Shown here: piece after piece, positions 11,801-22,410 of the stretch
Position numbering within the stretch: position 1 is the stretch's first letter
Layout: each line of letters starts with the position of its first letter
DNA from: Chiridota heheva
Taxonomy: Eukaryota > Echinodermata > Holothuroidea > Apodida > Chiridotidae
Assembly: GCA_020152595.1 (NCBI GenBank)
Contig: JAIGNY010001856.1
Span: forward strand, 2,026,001-2,090,000
Reading direction: 5' to 3'
Length of the DNA: 64,000 bases
Made by a program: the position numbers and the translations under genes
Notes under the pieces: generated by a model
What the model saw: the letters and a program-made list of their open reading frames with translations, nothing else
Told to the model about the DNA's origin: nothing
Databases searched by the model: none

Positions 11801-12609
11801 GTTAGTAGGGAACCAAAAACAATAATTCAACTAAACATATTTGTTAGAAGAAAATAATATTATTTCACGGCGGACAAAACCACTTACATGCAAACAAATG
11901 GAAGTTTGAAATTAGCTGTTATTTTAGAATGACAACTTGTTAGGAAAATCCAGTAATTCATAAAGTGGAAATGGAAGAAAGAAATGCATGTATGAAATAA
12001 AACTCGCTGAGGTTTTTGTATTTATTTATTTCTCTTGACATATTAGTAAAAGCAGTAAGAAGTGTTAGCACTTTTTTGTTTTTTGTATTTCCATCACACA
12101 ACCTGTCTTATACATGCAATAAGTGGGCAACAAAAATATGTATTCTTAAAAGATCATGCATATTGAAAACAAAACAAAAATGTTGAGAATTTGACCAAAC
12201 TATACTCATCTTAAAACGTACCTGCGGAAAACAAAAAAAGAATATTGGGATATGAATTAAGGGTTAATTACGATGTTATACTAACGACCATAATGAAAAA
12301 ATTGCCATTTGTGAATTGAAGTCTCAATGAGTAGCACTACGTTATTGACTAGTGTGTATTACTGCAGGCTTACGTTGTTGTCAGTGGAACTGGTTTGAAA
12401 GGATTAGGTAACCACAACATCCCTGTCAAAAGTTCTGTGGTTAACACTCTCCTGACACGGCAAACCAGCTTAACAGAGTTTTATTGATTAGAGGGGATTA
12501 TTTTCTGGCACAATAGGGAATGCAGGAATCGACTTAACATTACCACCTAATCCTGTCAAGTGCATTCCAAGGTAATGTAAATGACACATTCATTCCCGCT
12601 AGCACTGTA
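8897..12609. mobile_element. 3.7-kb TIR element with TA target duplication
   Basis: The ends are 29-bp imperfect inverted repeats with two mismatches: 8897-8925, starting TACAGTGCTAGCG, and 12581-12609, ending CGCTAGCACTGTA. The outer TA on each side fits a TA target-site duplication, as made by Tc1/mariner-type and some other transposases. Removing the insert joins CCCACCCTACATCCTA to CGTGACATGACATTC, giving continuous minisatellite. The internal 3.7 kb has no frame resembling a transposase. The longest, a 121-codon minus-strand frame at 9697-10062, is unrecognised. I therefore call it non-autonomous or degraded. Superfamily is uncertain: CAGTGCT ends with TA recall Tc1, but the length is unusual for that. 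Confidence 0.8.
10560..10710 (+). other. G-rich tracts, possible G-quadruplex
   Basis: Two plus-strand G-run clusters, 10560-10602 and 10690-10710, each have at least four runs of three or more G. A third lies at 11715-11747. All are inside the TIR element. Quadruplex potential is inferred from run pattern only. Confidence 0.5.
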
Positions 12610-13296
12610 CGTGACATGACATTCTATGTCCTACACTGGATCTCACAATACATCCCACATGACATCCATCCCTATGTCTCACATGGCTCCCTCCCTATGT
12701 CCCCTGTGGCATCCCAACTTATACCATGCATCAGGCTTCTCACCCGTTGCCCCATGTATACCACCTATTAAATCACACCATGTTCCACATGGTATCCCTC
12801 GCCCATTTCCCAATGACATCCCACTTTATGTCACACATTACATCACATCCCATGTCCCACATATGGCCTCCTAACCTATGTCACATATGGTATCCCATCT
12901 TATATCACACATGGTATCCCACTGTGTCATAAGTGGCATCCCACCCTATGTAACACTTGGCTCCTATCCTATGTCCCACATGATATCCATCCGATATCCC
13001 ACATGGCATCCCACCCCATATCCCACATTGTATCCCATCTGATGTCCCATAGCTTCCCACCCTAAGTGACACGTGGTGTCCCACTCTGTGTCACACGTAG
13101 CATCTCACCATGTCCCATATGGCTCCCACCAAATGTCCCACATGACATCCCATCCAATTTCCTAAATAGCATCCCAACCTATGTCACACATGGTATCCCA
13201 CCCCATTTCCCACATAACATCCCATCCGATGTCCCACGTGGCATCTCACCCTATATCCATAGACTCCATAAGCAGTCTCATCCAAGCTATCACAGC
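12610..13296. repeat. Degenerate CATGGCATCCCA minisatellite
   Basis: Right-hand part of the core of copy A, made of units around CCCACATGGCATCCCA with many substitutions and insertions (CCTATGTC, ACATGACATCC). It is much more diverged than the related array at 61138-62300. Open frames here (for example 12626-12874) are repeat artefacts. Confidence 0.85.
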
Positions 13297-13735
13297 TTCT
13301 GATTGAGCATATACTAAGTGTGAAAGTCTGGTCAGTTCATAAACTTATGCAAATGAACTTTAAGAGAAAAGAAAAAGGAAGACGGCAACAAACAATCATG
13401 CCTGATATAACCCTTGGTGCATACCACATGGTATATATCCCGTCCTAAGATTCTATATCCCACATGGCTCCCACCCATGTCCCACGTAGCTCCCATCCAT
13501 GTCCCACATGGCATGCAGTCACAACTAGTCATCCCTGACTGAGCATACTAAGAAAAAAATCTTGTCAGTTCATATACTGTCGCAACTTTATGCAAATGAA
13601 CAGAATAATAAAGGTGGACTTTAATAATCATGCCTAATAAAGCTGTTTCTGAACTAATATTTAAGGATTTTAAACATCAAGTGTTATGAGAGACACTTGA
13701 GGATCTCTAAAGAATATTGGAAATGTATATCATCT

Positions 13736-14012
13736 CAGTTATAATTTGGAGACTTTTTAAGGGAATCTATCTTCAATCTGTCGAACTGGTCTCTGAAAAA
13801 CTTTAATATTTTTATTGGAAATTCCGGCCTTCCATGAGGATATCTCAAGAAATTTAAACACTTTATGAGGAATTCTGAAGAAACTTTTAACATTTTTTGA
13901 GGAATTCTACAACATTTTCTGAGGAAACCCTAGGAAAAACTGTGGACGGCCGGCCGGACGAAATCACTATTACATAGGTTCGCATTATGCTTCGCATTAT
14001 GCTTCGCATTAT
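13736..14012. other. Spacer with weak short repeats
   Basis: Contains several degenerate GAGGAATTCT-like steps (13860-13925), then GGCCGGCCGG near 13950 and three ATTATGCTTCGC steps just before the LINE at 14013. No gene is seen. Confidence 0.5.
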
Positions 14013-14599
14013 GTTTGTTTGTTTGTTTGATGAGGTCTTAACGGCACCACGACAACGAAGGTCAAATTGTGCCTGAGAGGTCAGATCATTTTAGAGGTAG
14101 TAAGGAAAGAGACCAGGGGAAGAATGAGAGAAATTCAAGAACAAAAGCCAGAAAGCTGTGATCGAGAGAGGAGGTGCATGGGAAAAACTAAAAACAGAGT
14201 AGAGAGGGGGTGGAAGAGGAGGATTAAATATGGTTGTAGAGGGATGCATGCTGAAGGAAGGAGACTATTTTATCTGGAGGATTTTTTTTGGAAGAACTCA
14301 GCAATTGAGTTGTGGGGGCGAGAGAAGCTCTGGGAAGGTTGTACAGGGGGCAAGCAAGGAACGTGTTGGATTGTAAGGATGCAGTGGCAATTGTTACAGA
14401 GGGGTTGGGGGAACCAATAAGGAGGTGGGAGTGAGTGAGGTGGGTGTGACCAATTCTAAGGCGGGTAATATGAGCGTTGTCGTCACGAGAAAGGTTGTTG
14501 ATGGTGGATTTGATCGGGATTGTGGGCTGGATAACATGGAGTTTGTTATCAATTTGGAAGTTCCATAAGGTTTGCCAGCGGTCACGAACAAGAAGCGAT

Positions 14600-15030
14600 A
14601 AGCGGTTTGATGTCAGAGAGGATTTGGGAAAAGGGAAGGAAGGAGGTTAAGGGCAAGCTTAGCGGCTGTATCAGCCCTGTCATTGCCAGGGATGCCAACA
14701 TGGCTGGGTATCCAGAAGAAAGAACACTTTTCCTGCAGAGGGTGGGAGAAAGAGTTTCGGAGGAGGAGGTGGCAGGTGAGGTTATCCCATTTAAGATTGA
14801 GTAATGAAGTAAGAACAGCCTTAGAGTCAGAGAAAATGGCAAAGTGACTAGAGGAGAGTACTCAATAAAGTTGAGGGCGAGGAGAATGGCCTTAGCCTCG
14901 GCTGAAAAGATGGATGAGTGGTCAGGAAGTCTGCTACTGAGGGTGATGTCTTGGATGATGGCAGCAGCAGCTGTCTTGTTGCCTTCCTTGGAGCCATCAG
15001 TATAGATAGAGGTGTAATTTGAGAGTTGGT
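14600..15030 (-). pseudogene. RNase H domain of the LINE
   Basis: Translated on the minus strand with frame shifts, this region shows IYTDGSKEGNK (first catalytic Asp) near 15010, FSAEAKAILLAL (catalytic Glu) near 14900, a TDSKAVL-like step near 14820, and a WIPSHVGIPGNDRAD-like stretch near 14700. RNase H removes the RNA strand of the cDNA hybrid during element copying. All four acidic positions can still be read, although no single frame spans the domain. A C-x2-C-x6-H knuckle, NNCHCILTIQH, follows near 14370. Confidence 0.8.
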
Positions 15031-15339
15031 CTTTGATTTGGTTGTGAGATTGATGAAGAGATTAGGGTGAGTTTGAGTTTTGTTATAAGTGGAGAGGTCT
15101 AGGTGGACAGAAGGAAGGGGGTGGCCCAAGGCGGAAAAGTGGGCCAGGAATAGGTGCCGAGAGTGGCGGGGTTGATGCCAAGTTGAAAGAGGTCTGATTT
15201 AATCGTAAGCTGAAGGGGGCGATAGAGTTTTAGTCCTATCAAAGAGGGAGGAGAAATTGGGGTACCTAATGAGGTTGTAAACAGGGTTCTGAGTGTTGGT
15301 GAGGACTCTAAAAGCATAGGAGAGGCTAAGCTTTTTACA

Positions 15340-16560
15340 TCTAAGTAGAAAGGGGGTTCGTTGGCTTCAACATGAAGGCTAGTGATTGGGGAGGTCCTGT
15401 AGGCTCTAGACAAAGCCTGAGGGCTTCATTTTGGATGGTGTTAATGTGGTTGAGGTATGAGTTGTGAGCGACACAGTAAACAATATTGCCATAGTCAAGC
15501 AGCACGAATGGTGAGCCTGAAAATTTTGAGGAGAGCATAGCGGTTCGCTCCCCAAGTAGTGTTGGAGAGCAGTCGGAGGAGGTTGAGGGAGCTATTGCAT
15601 TTTAGTTTCAGGTTGGTGATGTGTGGCTTGTAGGTGAGCTTGGGGTCTAGAGTTAGACCAAAGGAACTTTGTGTTTTCAACTTTAGGGATGCGATTCCCA
15701 TTGAGCACAAAGTTCGGGTTGGGGTGGAGGTTGTTGAAATGACAAAAGTGCATGCAGACTGTCTTGTCTTTGGAGAATCTAAAACCGTTATTGTTGCTCC
15801 AGACTTGCAGCTGATTGAGGCTGGTTTGAAGCCTATTTTCAACAATAGGAAAGCTAGGGGAGGGTAGAAGATGGTGAAGTCATCCACGAGGGTACGTTTG
15901 ATGCTGGGGCCAAGGTCATTCCCGATGTCATTAATGCTCAGGTTGAAGAGGGTGGGGAGAGGATGCTGCCTTGGGGGACGCCCTCTTCTTGGGGGTACGG
16001 CTTGGAGAGGGTGTGGCCAATCTGAACTTGGAACTGCCTGGGTGAGAGGAAGTTTTGAATAAAGATGGGAGGTGGCCTCTGAGGCCAATGGTGTGAAGTT
16101 TCCGGGTAATATGGCAATGAGGTGTTCCTTTTTGCAAAGGATTCCCGGATAGCGGTGTCAGCGTAATTAACTGGTCTAGGGTATTGCACGCGTTTTGAAG
16201 CCGCTTTGGTGAGGAGAGAGGATTCTGTTGGTCTCGAGGAACCAGTTTAGTCTCTGATTAATGATCTTTTCCATAATTTTACAGAGACAGCAAGTAAGGG
16301 CGATGGGTCGGTAGCTGGTGGGGTCGGTGCTATCCTTCCCGGTTTAAGGACGGGGATGACAATAGCTGTTCTCCAGATAGGGGAAAGGAGTGTGAGGACC
16401 AAATGTGGTTGAAGATGGTGAGTAGGGTAGTGGTGGCTTTGATGGGGAGGTGTTTCAGAAACTGATAGGGGATGTTATCTGGGCCCTTGGAGGTGCAGCC
16501 AGCGTCGCTGATGGCTTGGTTTAATTCAGAAAGGGTGAGAGGGGTGTTGTAGCTTTCGGA
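15340..16560 (-). pseudogene. Reverse transcriptase of the LINE
   Basis: Fragments across several minus-strand frames give the order expected of a LINE reverse transcriptase: GPDNIPYQFLKHLP near 16480, GVPQGSILSP near 15975, a VDDF catalytic box near 15890 with Val-Asp-Asp retained, and LDYGNIVYC with IQNEALRLCLEPTG near 15440 in the thumb region. Multiple frameshifts show it is dead. Confidence 0.85.
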
Positions 16561-17169
16561 GTTGTCAGAGGGAAAAGTGATTCTCGGGCTTCATCGCAAG
16601 CTTTTTGATTTTGAAAGCATTGGAGTAGTTGGTCGAGGACGAGATGTTGCTGAAAGAGGCGGCGAGGTGGTCAACGATGTCTTTTTTGCGGTGAGAAGGT
16701 CTCCATTCCAGAGAGATGGGAGATGGAAGATTTGCCTACTCTGCCGTGGAAGCTGTTAACCATTCTCCAAATCTTCTTAGTGGGGTTGTTGGTGAGAGAA
16801 GAGATAAAGTTGTTCCAAGTGTTGGTTTTACTGTCCTTGATAGTGCGTCTGGCCTTGCACGGCTGATCTGAAAGAGGTTAAGGTTATGGGTGGTCGGGTT
16901 AGTTTTAAAGTTCCTGAGGGCTCTTTTCCTGTTCTTGATGGCGGTTTGCAGTCATCTGAGAACCAGGGGTTGGGGGATGATTTGGGGTTTGGAGGTTTTG
17001 GGAATTGAGCAGGTGGCGATGTTGATAAGGATATTACTGAAGTTAGACATGGGATCCTCATCCTCGAGAAGATGGGGAGAGGTGTGAGTCACAGAGGGTT
17101 TCAAAAGGGACCAGTCAGCCTTGTCGAGGTTCCAGTTGGGGTGTGCTCAGTGGGGATTTGAAGATTGGA

Positions 17170-17815
17170 GTGTATAAGAAGAGGGTAATGATCACTACCA
17201 CAGAGGTCAGCAGTGACTCTCCAACTAAAGTCAGGGAGGAGGTTAGGGGAACAATACAGGTGAGAGAGCCTGTGGCAGGATGAAGGTAGGTCGGGAGTTA
17301 GTGTTCAGTAAGGACAGGCTGTGCTGACGGAGAGCGTTTTCGATGAACTTGCCTCTAGGGGTGGTGGTAGAGCCCCACAAAGGGTTGTGAGCGTTGAAGT
17401 CCCAAGAAGGATGAAGGGGTGGGAAGCTGAGAGATGAGGTTGTTAAGGCTGGTTGGTTGAATGTTGGTGTTGGGAGGGAGATAGATATTGCAGAGAGTGA
17501 AAGTTTTGTGGAGGAGATAGAAATACAGATGGCCTGAAGGTCGGTGTGCACCAGACAGGGCTGTGTGGGATATCGTGTCTACTTGAGAATGGAGGCCACC
17601 ACAGGCCCTGTCAGCATCCACTTGATGTTTGTGATAGCAAGCAAAGTTGTTAAGGGAGTAATGGTCGGTGGTTTTCAAGAAAGTTTCTTGTAGGCAGAAG
17701 ACGACCGGGTTGAAGGTGGAGGCCAGAAGGTCGATTTCTTCAGAATTGGCCTTAAGGCTCCTAATGTTCCATTGTATGATGTTGTAGGTGTTATTGTAAT
17801 TGATTGTGGTGTATG
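17170..17815 (-). pseudogene. Endonuclease domain of the LINE
   Basis: Minus-strand translation gives NIIQWNIRSLKAN, VVFCLQETFLK, a frameshift, then FNAHNPLWGS and, near 17190, GSDHYPLL. These are the N-W/N, QE, D-N and SDH signatures of the exonuclease-endonuclease-phosphatase fold that nicks target DNA for LINE integration. It is split over at least two frames. Confidence 0.85.
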
Positions 17816-18205
17816 CCATAAAGGAGGCGGGGGTTATCTGGAGGAAGATCTGCTGGGTCTGAGTTAAACTTTTTCTTTGGATTTGTTTCTTTGGGAGCGA
17901 TTGTTTTTGAAAATTGACGAGAAGTATGATCGGTGTGTTCGATGTCAGACAATCCATACTCTCTTCAGTGTGGGTTTGGGAGGTGGGTTGTTTGTTGATT
18001 GGTTGTTTGTTGATAGGTTGTTTGTTGATTGGTTGTTTTTTTGGTTGGTTGTTTGCTGGTTGATTTGTTGGTTTGTTGGTTGTTTGTAGCTGGTTTTAGC
18101 TTGATGTATGAAGGTATTAGTGGAGTTGGTGTAGGGGCGGTAGGGGTTTTAGAGTAGGAAGGGGTTGAGAATAACTTCCCTGCATTATGCGTATCTTCGC
18201 ATTAC

Positions 18206-18335
18206 GGAATGCACTAGTCCATAAAGGTCACAGACTGAACTCTCAAGCAGATGAGATAAACGGAATGCACTAGTCTTTCACAGACTGAACTCTCCTGAAC
18301 GGAATGCACTAGTCTATTACAGACTGAACTCCCCA
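18206..18335. repeat. Three short direct repeats
   Basis: GGAATGCACTAGTC starts at 18206, 18262 and 18301, each followed by CACAGACTGAACTC or a close variant. The unit lengths are unequal, about 39 and 56 bp. Confidence 0.85.
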
Positions 18336-18480
18336 GCAGTGCTGATACCCATTTTACAGCTGAGTGGACTGAGACAGGTCAAGTGTCTTGCTCAAGGACA
18401 ACGCAGCCCTCACAACGGGAATCAAACCCAGTGCCTTCGGCACATGAGCATGACTCCTTAACCACTGCATCTCCGTTTTG
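18336..18480 (-). mobile_element. tRNA-derived SINE
   Basis: Read on the minus strand, it shows an RNA polymerase III A box (TGGTTAAGGAG, 18464-18454) and, about 25 bases on, a B box (GGTTTGATTCCCG, 18429-18417). Then comes TCCTTGAGCAAGACACTTGA and an AGCTGTAAAATGGGTA tail domain, as in widespread metazoan tRNA SINEs. It is non-autonomous and would use LINE machinery. The 3' end and target duplication were not fixed. Confidence 0.75.
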
Positions 18481-19477
18481 ATCAAAACTACATCAAAGAA
18501 AACCAAAAGCAAATTTTCAAAATGAAAATAAAATTCCACTTCTCAACCAAATACACAAACATGCACTTTCAGTATGAACAAAACATGAAGATAACCTTCA
18601 AGGATCAGGGTCAAAAGTCTTTGTCCAAATCAAGTAGAATTTATAATCTAAACCAAAATAAACAAAATTGTTCTTTACCTTTAATGCTCACCTGAGCCAC
18701 TACCTAAAGTTATGTTTAATAGATCTACTGTCCCTACACCACTGATAAGAATTATTTTCAAAATGTCATCGCAATAACAGATCAGCCAATAAAATGCTAC
18801 ATAATCCCAAACTATTTCTCTACCACATCCCATCCAATGATGTACAGAGAAGTTCTTTTAATGATTTCCCTAAATACATGCTCCAAAATATTCACCATAT
18901 GCAAACAGTATCATATAATGTACAAGATAACTGTTCTGTTAGACAATTTCTAAGGTACTTCTGATCCTAAAGAGTATTAAGCACTACAATGGTGATGCAC
19001 CTCAGTAACACACCTTCACCACAAAAGCATCAAGAAAATGCTGCTTTTATCTTCACTCTTTTATACAACAAGGCATTGTACAACTCTGAGAGCATTATAT
19101 GCTTGGTTGGACGGTAGTGGAGAGCGAAAAGTAATGGTGCCCGGGAAGTTTGAAAACAGAAAATGGGACAATTGTATACTATTGTGAAGAGTACTTTAGT
19201 GCTTATCATTCACCATATTTGTATTCCATCTCAAGAAAAAAAGGCCCTTAATCCTGATAATAATTCTATTTTTGCTTTTCAAAATGTTTGTTTTATTTTT
19301 GCTACAATTCAAAAATGTAAAAACAGGTACATCGTTGTGACGATGAATCCTGAATCAGAACCAGAAAACTAAAGTGGCTCCGATGCATCATTTCATTTGT
19401 TGTTTGATTTTCAAGTTTTATACCAACTGGCATTGCAAGTCATGAAATATGCTAAATAAAATGAAAACGATCATCAA
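18481..19477. other. Unique sequence, no gene seen
   Basis: AT-rich. A 69-codon plus-strand frame at 19163-19372 is unrecognised and lacks splice or codon support. Confidence 0.5.
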
Positions 19478-20100
19478 TCTGAGTCTTGGCTATAATTGCA
19501 CACTCATTTCCTTCTGTGTCTTGGCCATATTTGCACACCCATTTCATTTTATGTCTTGGCCATATTTGCACACCCATTTCTTCTGAGTCTTGGCCATATT
19601 TGCACACCCATTTCATTCTGAGTCTTGGCCATATTTGCACTCCCATTTCATTCTCAGTCTTGGCCATATTTGCCACCCATTTCATTCTGCTTCTTAGCCA
19701 TATTTGCACACCCATTTCATTCTGAGTCTTAGCCATATTTGCACACACATTTCATTCTGAGTGTTGGCCATATTTGCAGACCCATTTCATTCTGAGTCTT
19801 GGCCATATTTGCACACCCATTTCATTTTGAGTCTTGGCCATATTTGCACACCCATTTCATTCTGAGTCTTGGCCATATTTGCACACCCATTTCATTCTGA
19901 GTCTTGGCCATATTTGCACATCCATTTCATTCTGAGTCTTGGCCATATTTGCACACCCATTTTATTCTGAGTCTTGGCCATATTTGCACGCCCATTTCAT
20001 TCTGAGTCTTGGCCATATTTGCACGCCCATTTCATTCTGAGTCTTGGCCATATTTGCACACCCATTTTATTCTGAGTCTTGGCCATATTTGCACACCCAT
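19478..20100. repeat. 35-bp minisatellite
   Basis: About 18 copies of a 35-bp unit containing GAGTCTTGGCCATATTTGCA and CACCCATTTCATTCT. Copies are nearly identical through the right half. Frames on both strands (WPYLHTHFIL, CKYGQD repeats) are artefacts. Confidence 0.95.
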
Positions 20101-20812
20101 TCAAATGGTAAAAAAAGTCAATGTGACACCTATCAACTCGGAAGCTTGTCTTTTCTTTGTATAGTCTCCCAACACATTGCATATATGCAACATTATACAG
20201 TCTCCCTCTTCTAAAGAGGTCACAAAAAAGCACTGTCACAAACCTTGTGATTCAATTCTAACCCAAATTCATATTCAAATTCTTCTTTATTGAAGTGGGA
20301 CACTTAACCTTTAAAAATTCAGGAAAACTCTACATATACTAAAATAATACTTCCCTGCACATACTGTGTAATGTATAACTAATCATTAAAGAGGTCTCAC
20401 ATCAGAGTCCCACTAGATTGTTAAATAAAATCTCCTTTTAAATATGGGCATAATTACTCTCTATATCACATAACCTTTAACTGGTAATACATGTGACTTC
20501 TATCTGTGAAATGTAACAAGTAAAATCTCCACATGTGCATGAGACAAAGAAATCAGTAACATTTTGATAGTCGAGGAGAAACATGGTATAAAGTGCGAGA
20601 TTAAAGAAAAGTGTGATTTTTAAGTAAAAGAAAATATCTGATATAACAGTTTTGTGTTTAAATTGTAACAACATCTTTTAATTGTGACTCTTCATCGAAG
20701 AATAAATTTGTATTGAGTTCGGAAAGAGGATGGAATTTAATAATAAAAGGACAGGTTTACAGAAATTGTGTTTGTAATTATTCTCTTGTTCACCTGGAGA
20801 ACACTCCCAACC
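20101..20812. other. Spacer with one stray unit of the next array
   Basis: At 20161-20206 there is a single complete unit (CACATTGCATATATGCAACA with AGTCTCCC on both sides) of the array that begins only at 20813. The rest is AT-rich with no gene. Confidence 0.7.
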
Positions 20813-22410
20813 CAACACATTGCATATATGCAACATTATACAGTCTCCCAACACATTGCATATATGCAACATTATACAGTCTCCCAAAACATTGCATATA
20901 TGCAACATTATACAGTCTCCCAAAACATTGCATATATGCAACATTATACAGTCTCCCAATACATTGCATATATGCAACATTATAGTCTCCCAAAACATTG
21001 CATATATGCAACATTATACAGTCTCCCAACACATTGCATATATGCGACATTATAGTCTCCCAAAACATTGCATATATGCAACATTATACATTACATATAT
21101 GCAACATTCTCCCAAAACATTGCATATATGCAACATTATACAGTCTCCCAAAACATTGCATATATGCAACATTATAGTCTCCCAACACATTGCATTTATG
21201 CAACATTATAGTCTCCCAACACATTGCATATATGCAACATTATACAGTCTAACAACACATTGCATATATGCAACATTATACAGTCTCCCAACACATTGCA
21301 TATATGCAACATTATAGTCTCTCAATGCACATTGCATATATATGTCTCTATCAAAACAACATTATAGTCTCCCAACACATTGCATATATGCAACATTATA
21401 GTCTCTCAACACATTGCATATATGCAACATTATAGTCTCGCAACACATTGCATATATGCAACATTATACAGTCTATCAACACATTGCATATGTAACATTA
21501 TACAGTCTAACGACACATTGCATATATGCAACATTATAGTCTCTCAACACATTGCATATATGCAACATTATACCAACACATTGTCTAACAATACATTGCA
21601 TATATGCAACATTATAGTCTCCCAAAACATTGCATATATGCAACTAATACATTGCATATATGCAACATTATAGTCTCTCAACACATTGCATATATGCAAC
21701 ATTATACAGTCTAACAACACATTGCATATATGCAACATTATACAGTCTAACAATACATTGCATATATGCAACATTATAGTCTCCTAATACATTGCATATA
21801 TGCAACATTATAGTCTCTCAACACATTGCATATATGCAACATTATACAGTCTACCAACACATTGCATATATGCAACATTATACAGTCTAACAATACATTG
21901 CATATATGCAACATTATAGCATTTATGCAATATTATAGTCTCCCAACACATTGCATATATGCAACATTATATAGTCTCCCAACACATTGCATATATGTAA
22001 CTAATACATTGCATATATGCAACATTATACAGTCTCCCAACACATTGCATGTATGCAACATTATAGTCTCCCAACACATTGCATATATGCAACATTATAG
22101 TCTCCCAAAACATTGCATATATGCAACATTATACAGTCTCCCAAAACATTGCATATATGCAACATTATACAGTCTCCCAAAACATTGCATATATGCAACA
22201 TTATACAGTCTCCCAACACATTGCATATATGCAACATTATAGTCTCCCAACACATTGCATTTATGCAACATTATAGTCTCCCAAAACATTGCATATATGC
22301 AACATTATACAGTCTCCCAACACATTGCATATATGCGACATTATAGTCTACCAACACATTGCATATGCATCATTATAGAGTCTACCAACACATTGCATAT
22401 GCAACATTAC
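20813..22410. repeat. 34/36-bp minisatellite with 14-bp palindrome
   Basis: About 45 units. Each contains CATTGCATATATGCAACATT, then ATACAGTCTCCCAA or ATAGTCTCCCAA, so unit length alternates between 36 and 34 bp. TTGCATATATGCAA is a perfect 14-bp palindrome. Sub-blocks differ in CCCAACAC, CCCAAAAC and TAACAACAC spacers. Some units are truncated (21590-21660, 21910-21935). Open frames on both strands (HICNII, YNVAYMQC) are artefacts. Confidence 0.96.

Larger units (their letters stand above)
8682..13735. mobile_element. Minisatellite-bearing element, copy A (interrupted)
   Basis: Left module at 8682-8760 (CTAGAATGGTAAATACTG, then GTCATGGTTCGCAT, CCATGCAAATT and CACCCATATGAC). It is shared with 39512-39595 and 61042-61119. 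A degenerate core of 19-22 bp units (CCCACATGGCATCCCA type) fills 8761-8896 and 12610-13296. Right modules at 13297-13420 and 13536-13735 share GTCAGTTCATA, TTATGCAAATGAAC and AATCATGCCT with 62328-62410 and 63644-63750. The core is split by a TIR element (8897-12609). The right module is present twice, with a little more array between. No protein is encoded, so the element is non-autonomous. The architecture resembles tandem-repeat-cored elements such as the bivalve 'pearl' type, but family membership is not established. Confidence 0.75.
14013..18180 (-). mobile_element. Degraded LINE with EN, RT and RNase H domains
   Basis: A minus-strand non-LTR retrotransposon running from about 18180 (5') to 14013 (3'). 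Order along the element: Thr/Gln/Asn-rich tail of an upstream frame (17960-18160), apurinic-type endonuclease (17815-17170), reverse transcriptase (16560-15340), RNase H (15030-14600), and a Cys/His knuckle (14400-14330) followed by 3' UTR. The combination with C-terminal RNase H points to the I/Jockey superfamily. Frameshifts and stops break every domain. The 3' end reads into CAAACAAACATAAT; the same end occurs at 50803-51240. GCATTATG occurs on both sides (left flank 13984-14012, right flank 18182-18189) and may be a target duplication. Confidence 0.88.

Noticed and set aside
15634-16062. Plus-strand frames over the LINE at 14-18 kb
   Set aside because: Antisense shadows of the minus-strand reverse transcriptase.
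19452-20239. Repeated spaced units that could suggest a CRISPR array
   Set aside because: Units are contiguous tandem repeats with no unique spacers, and the DNA is eukaryotic.
20678-22346. Frames with HICNIIQSP and YNVAYMQC repeats
   Set aside because: Derived from the palindromic array. Both strands give similar frames.
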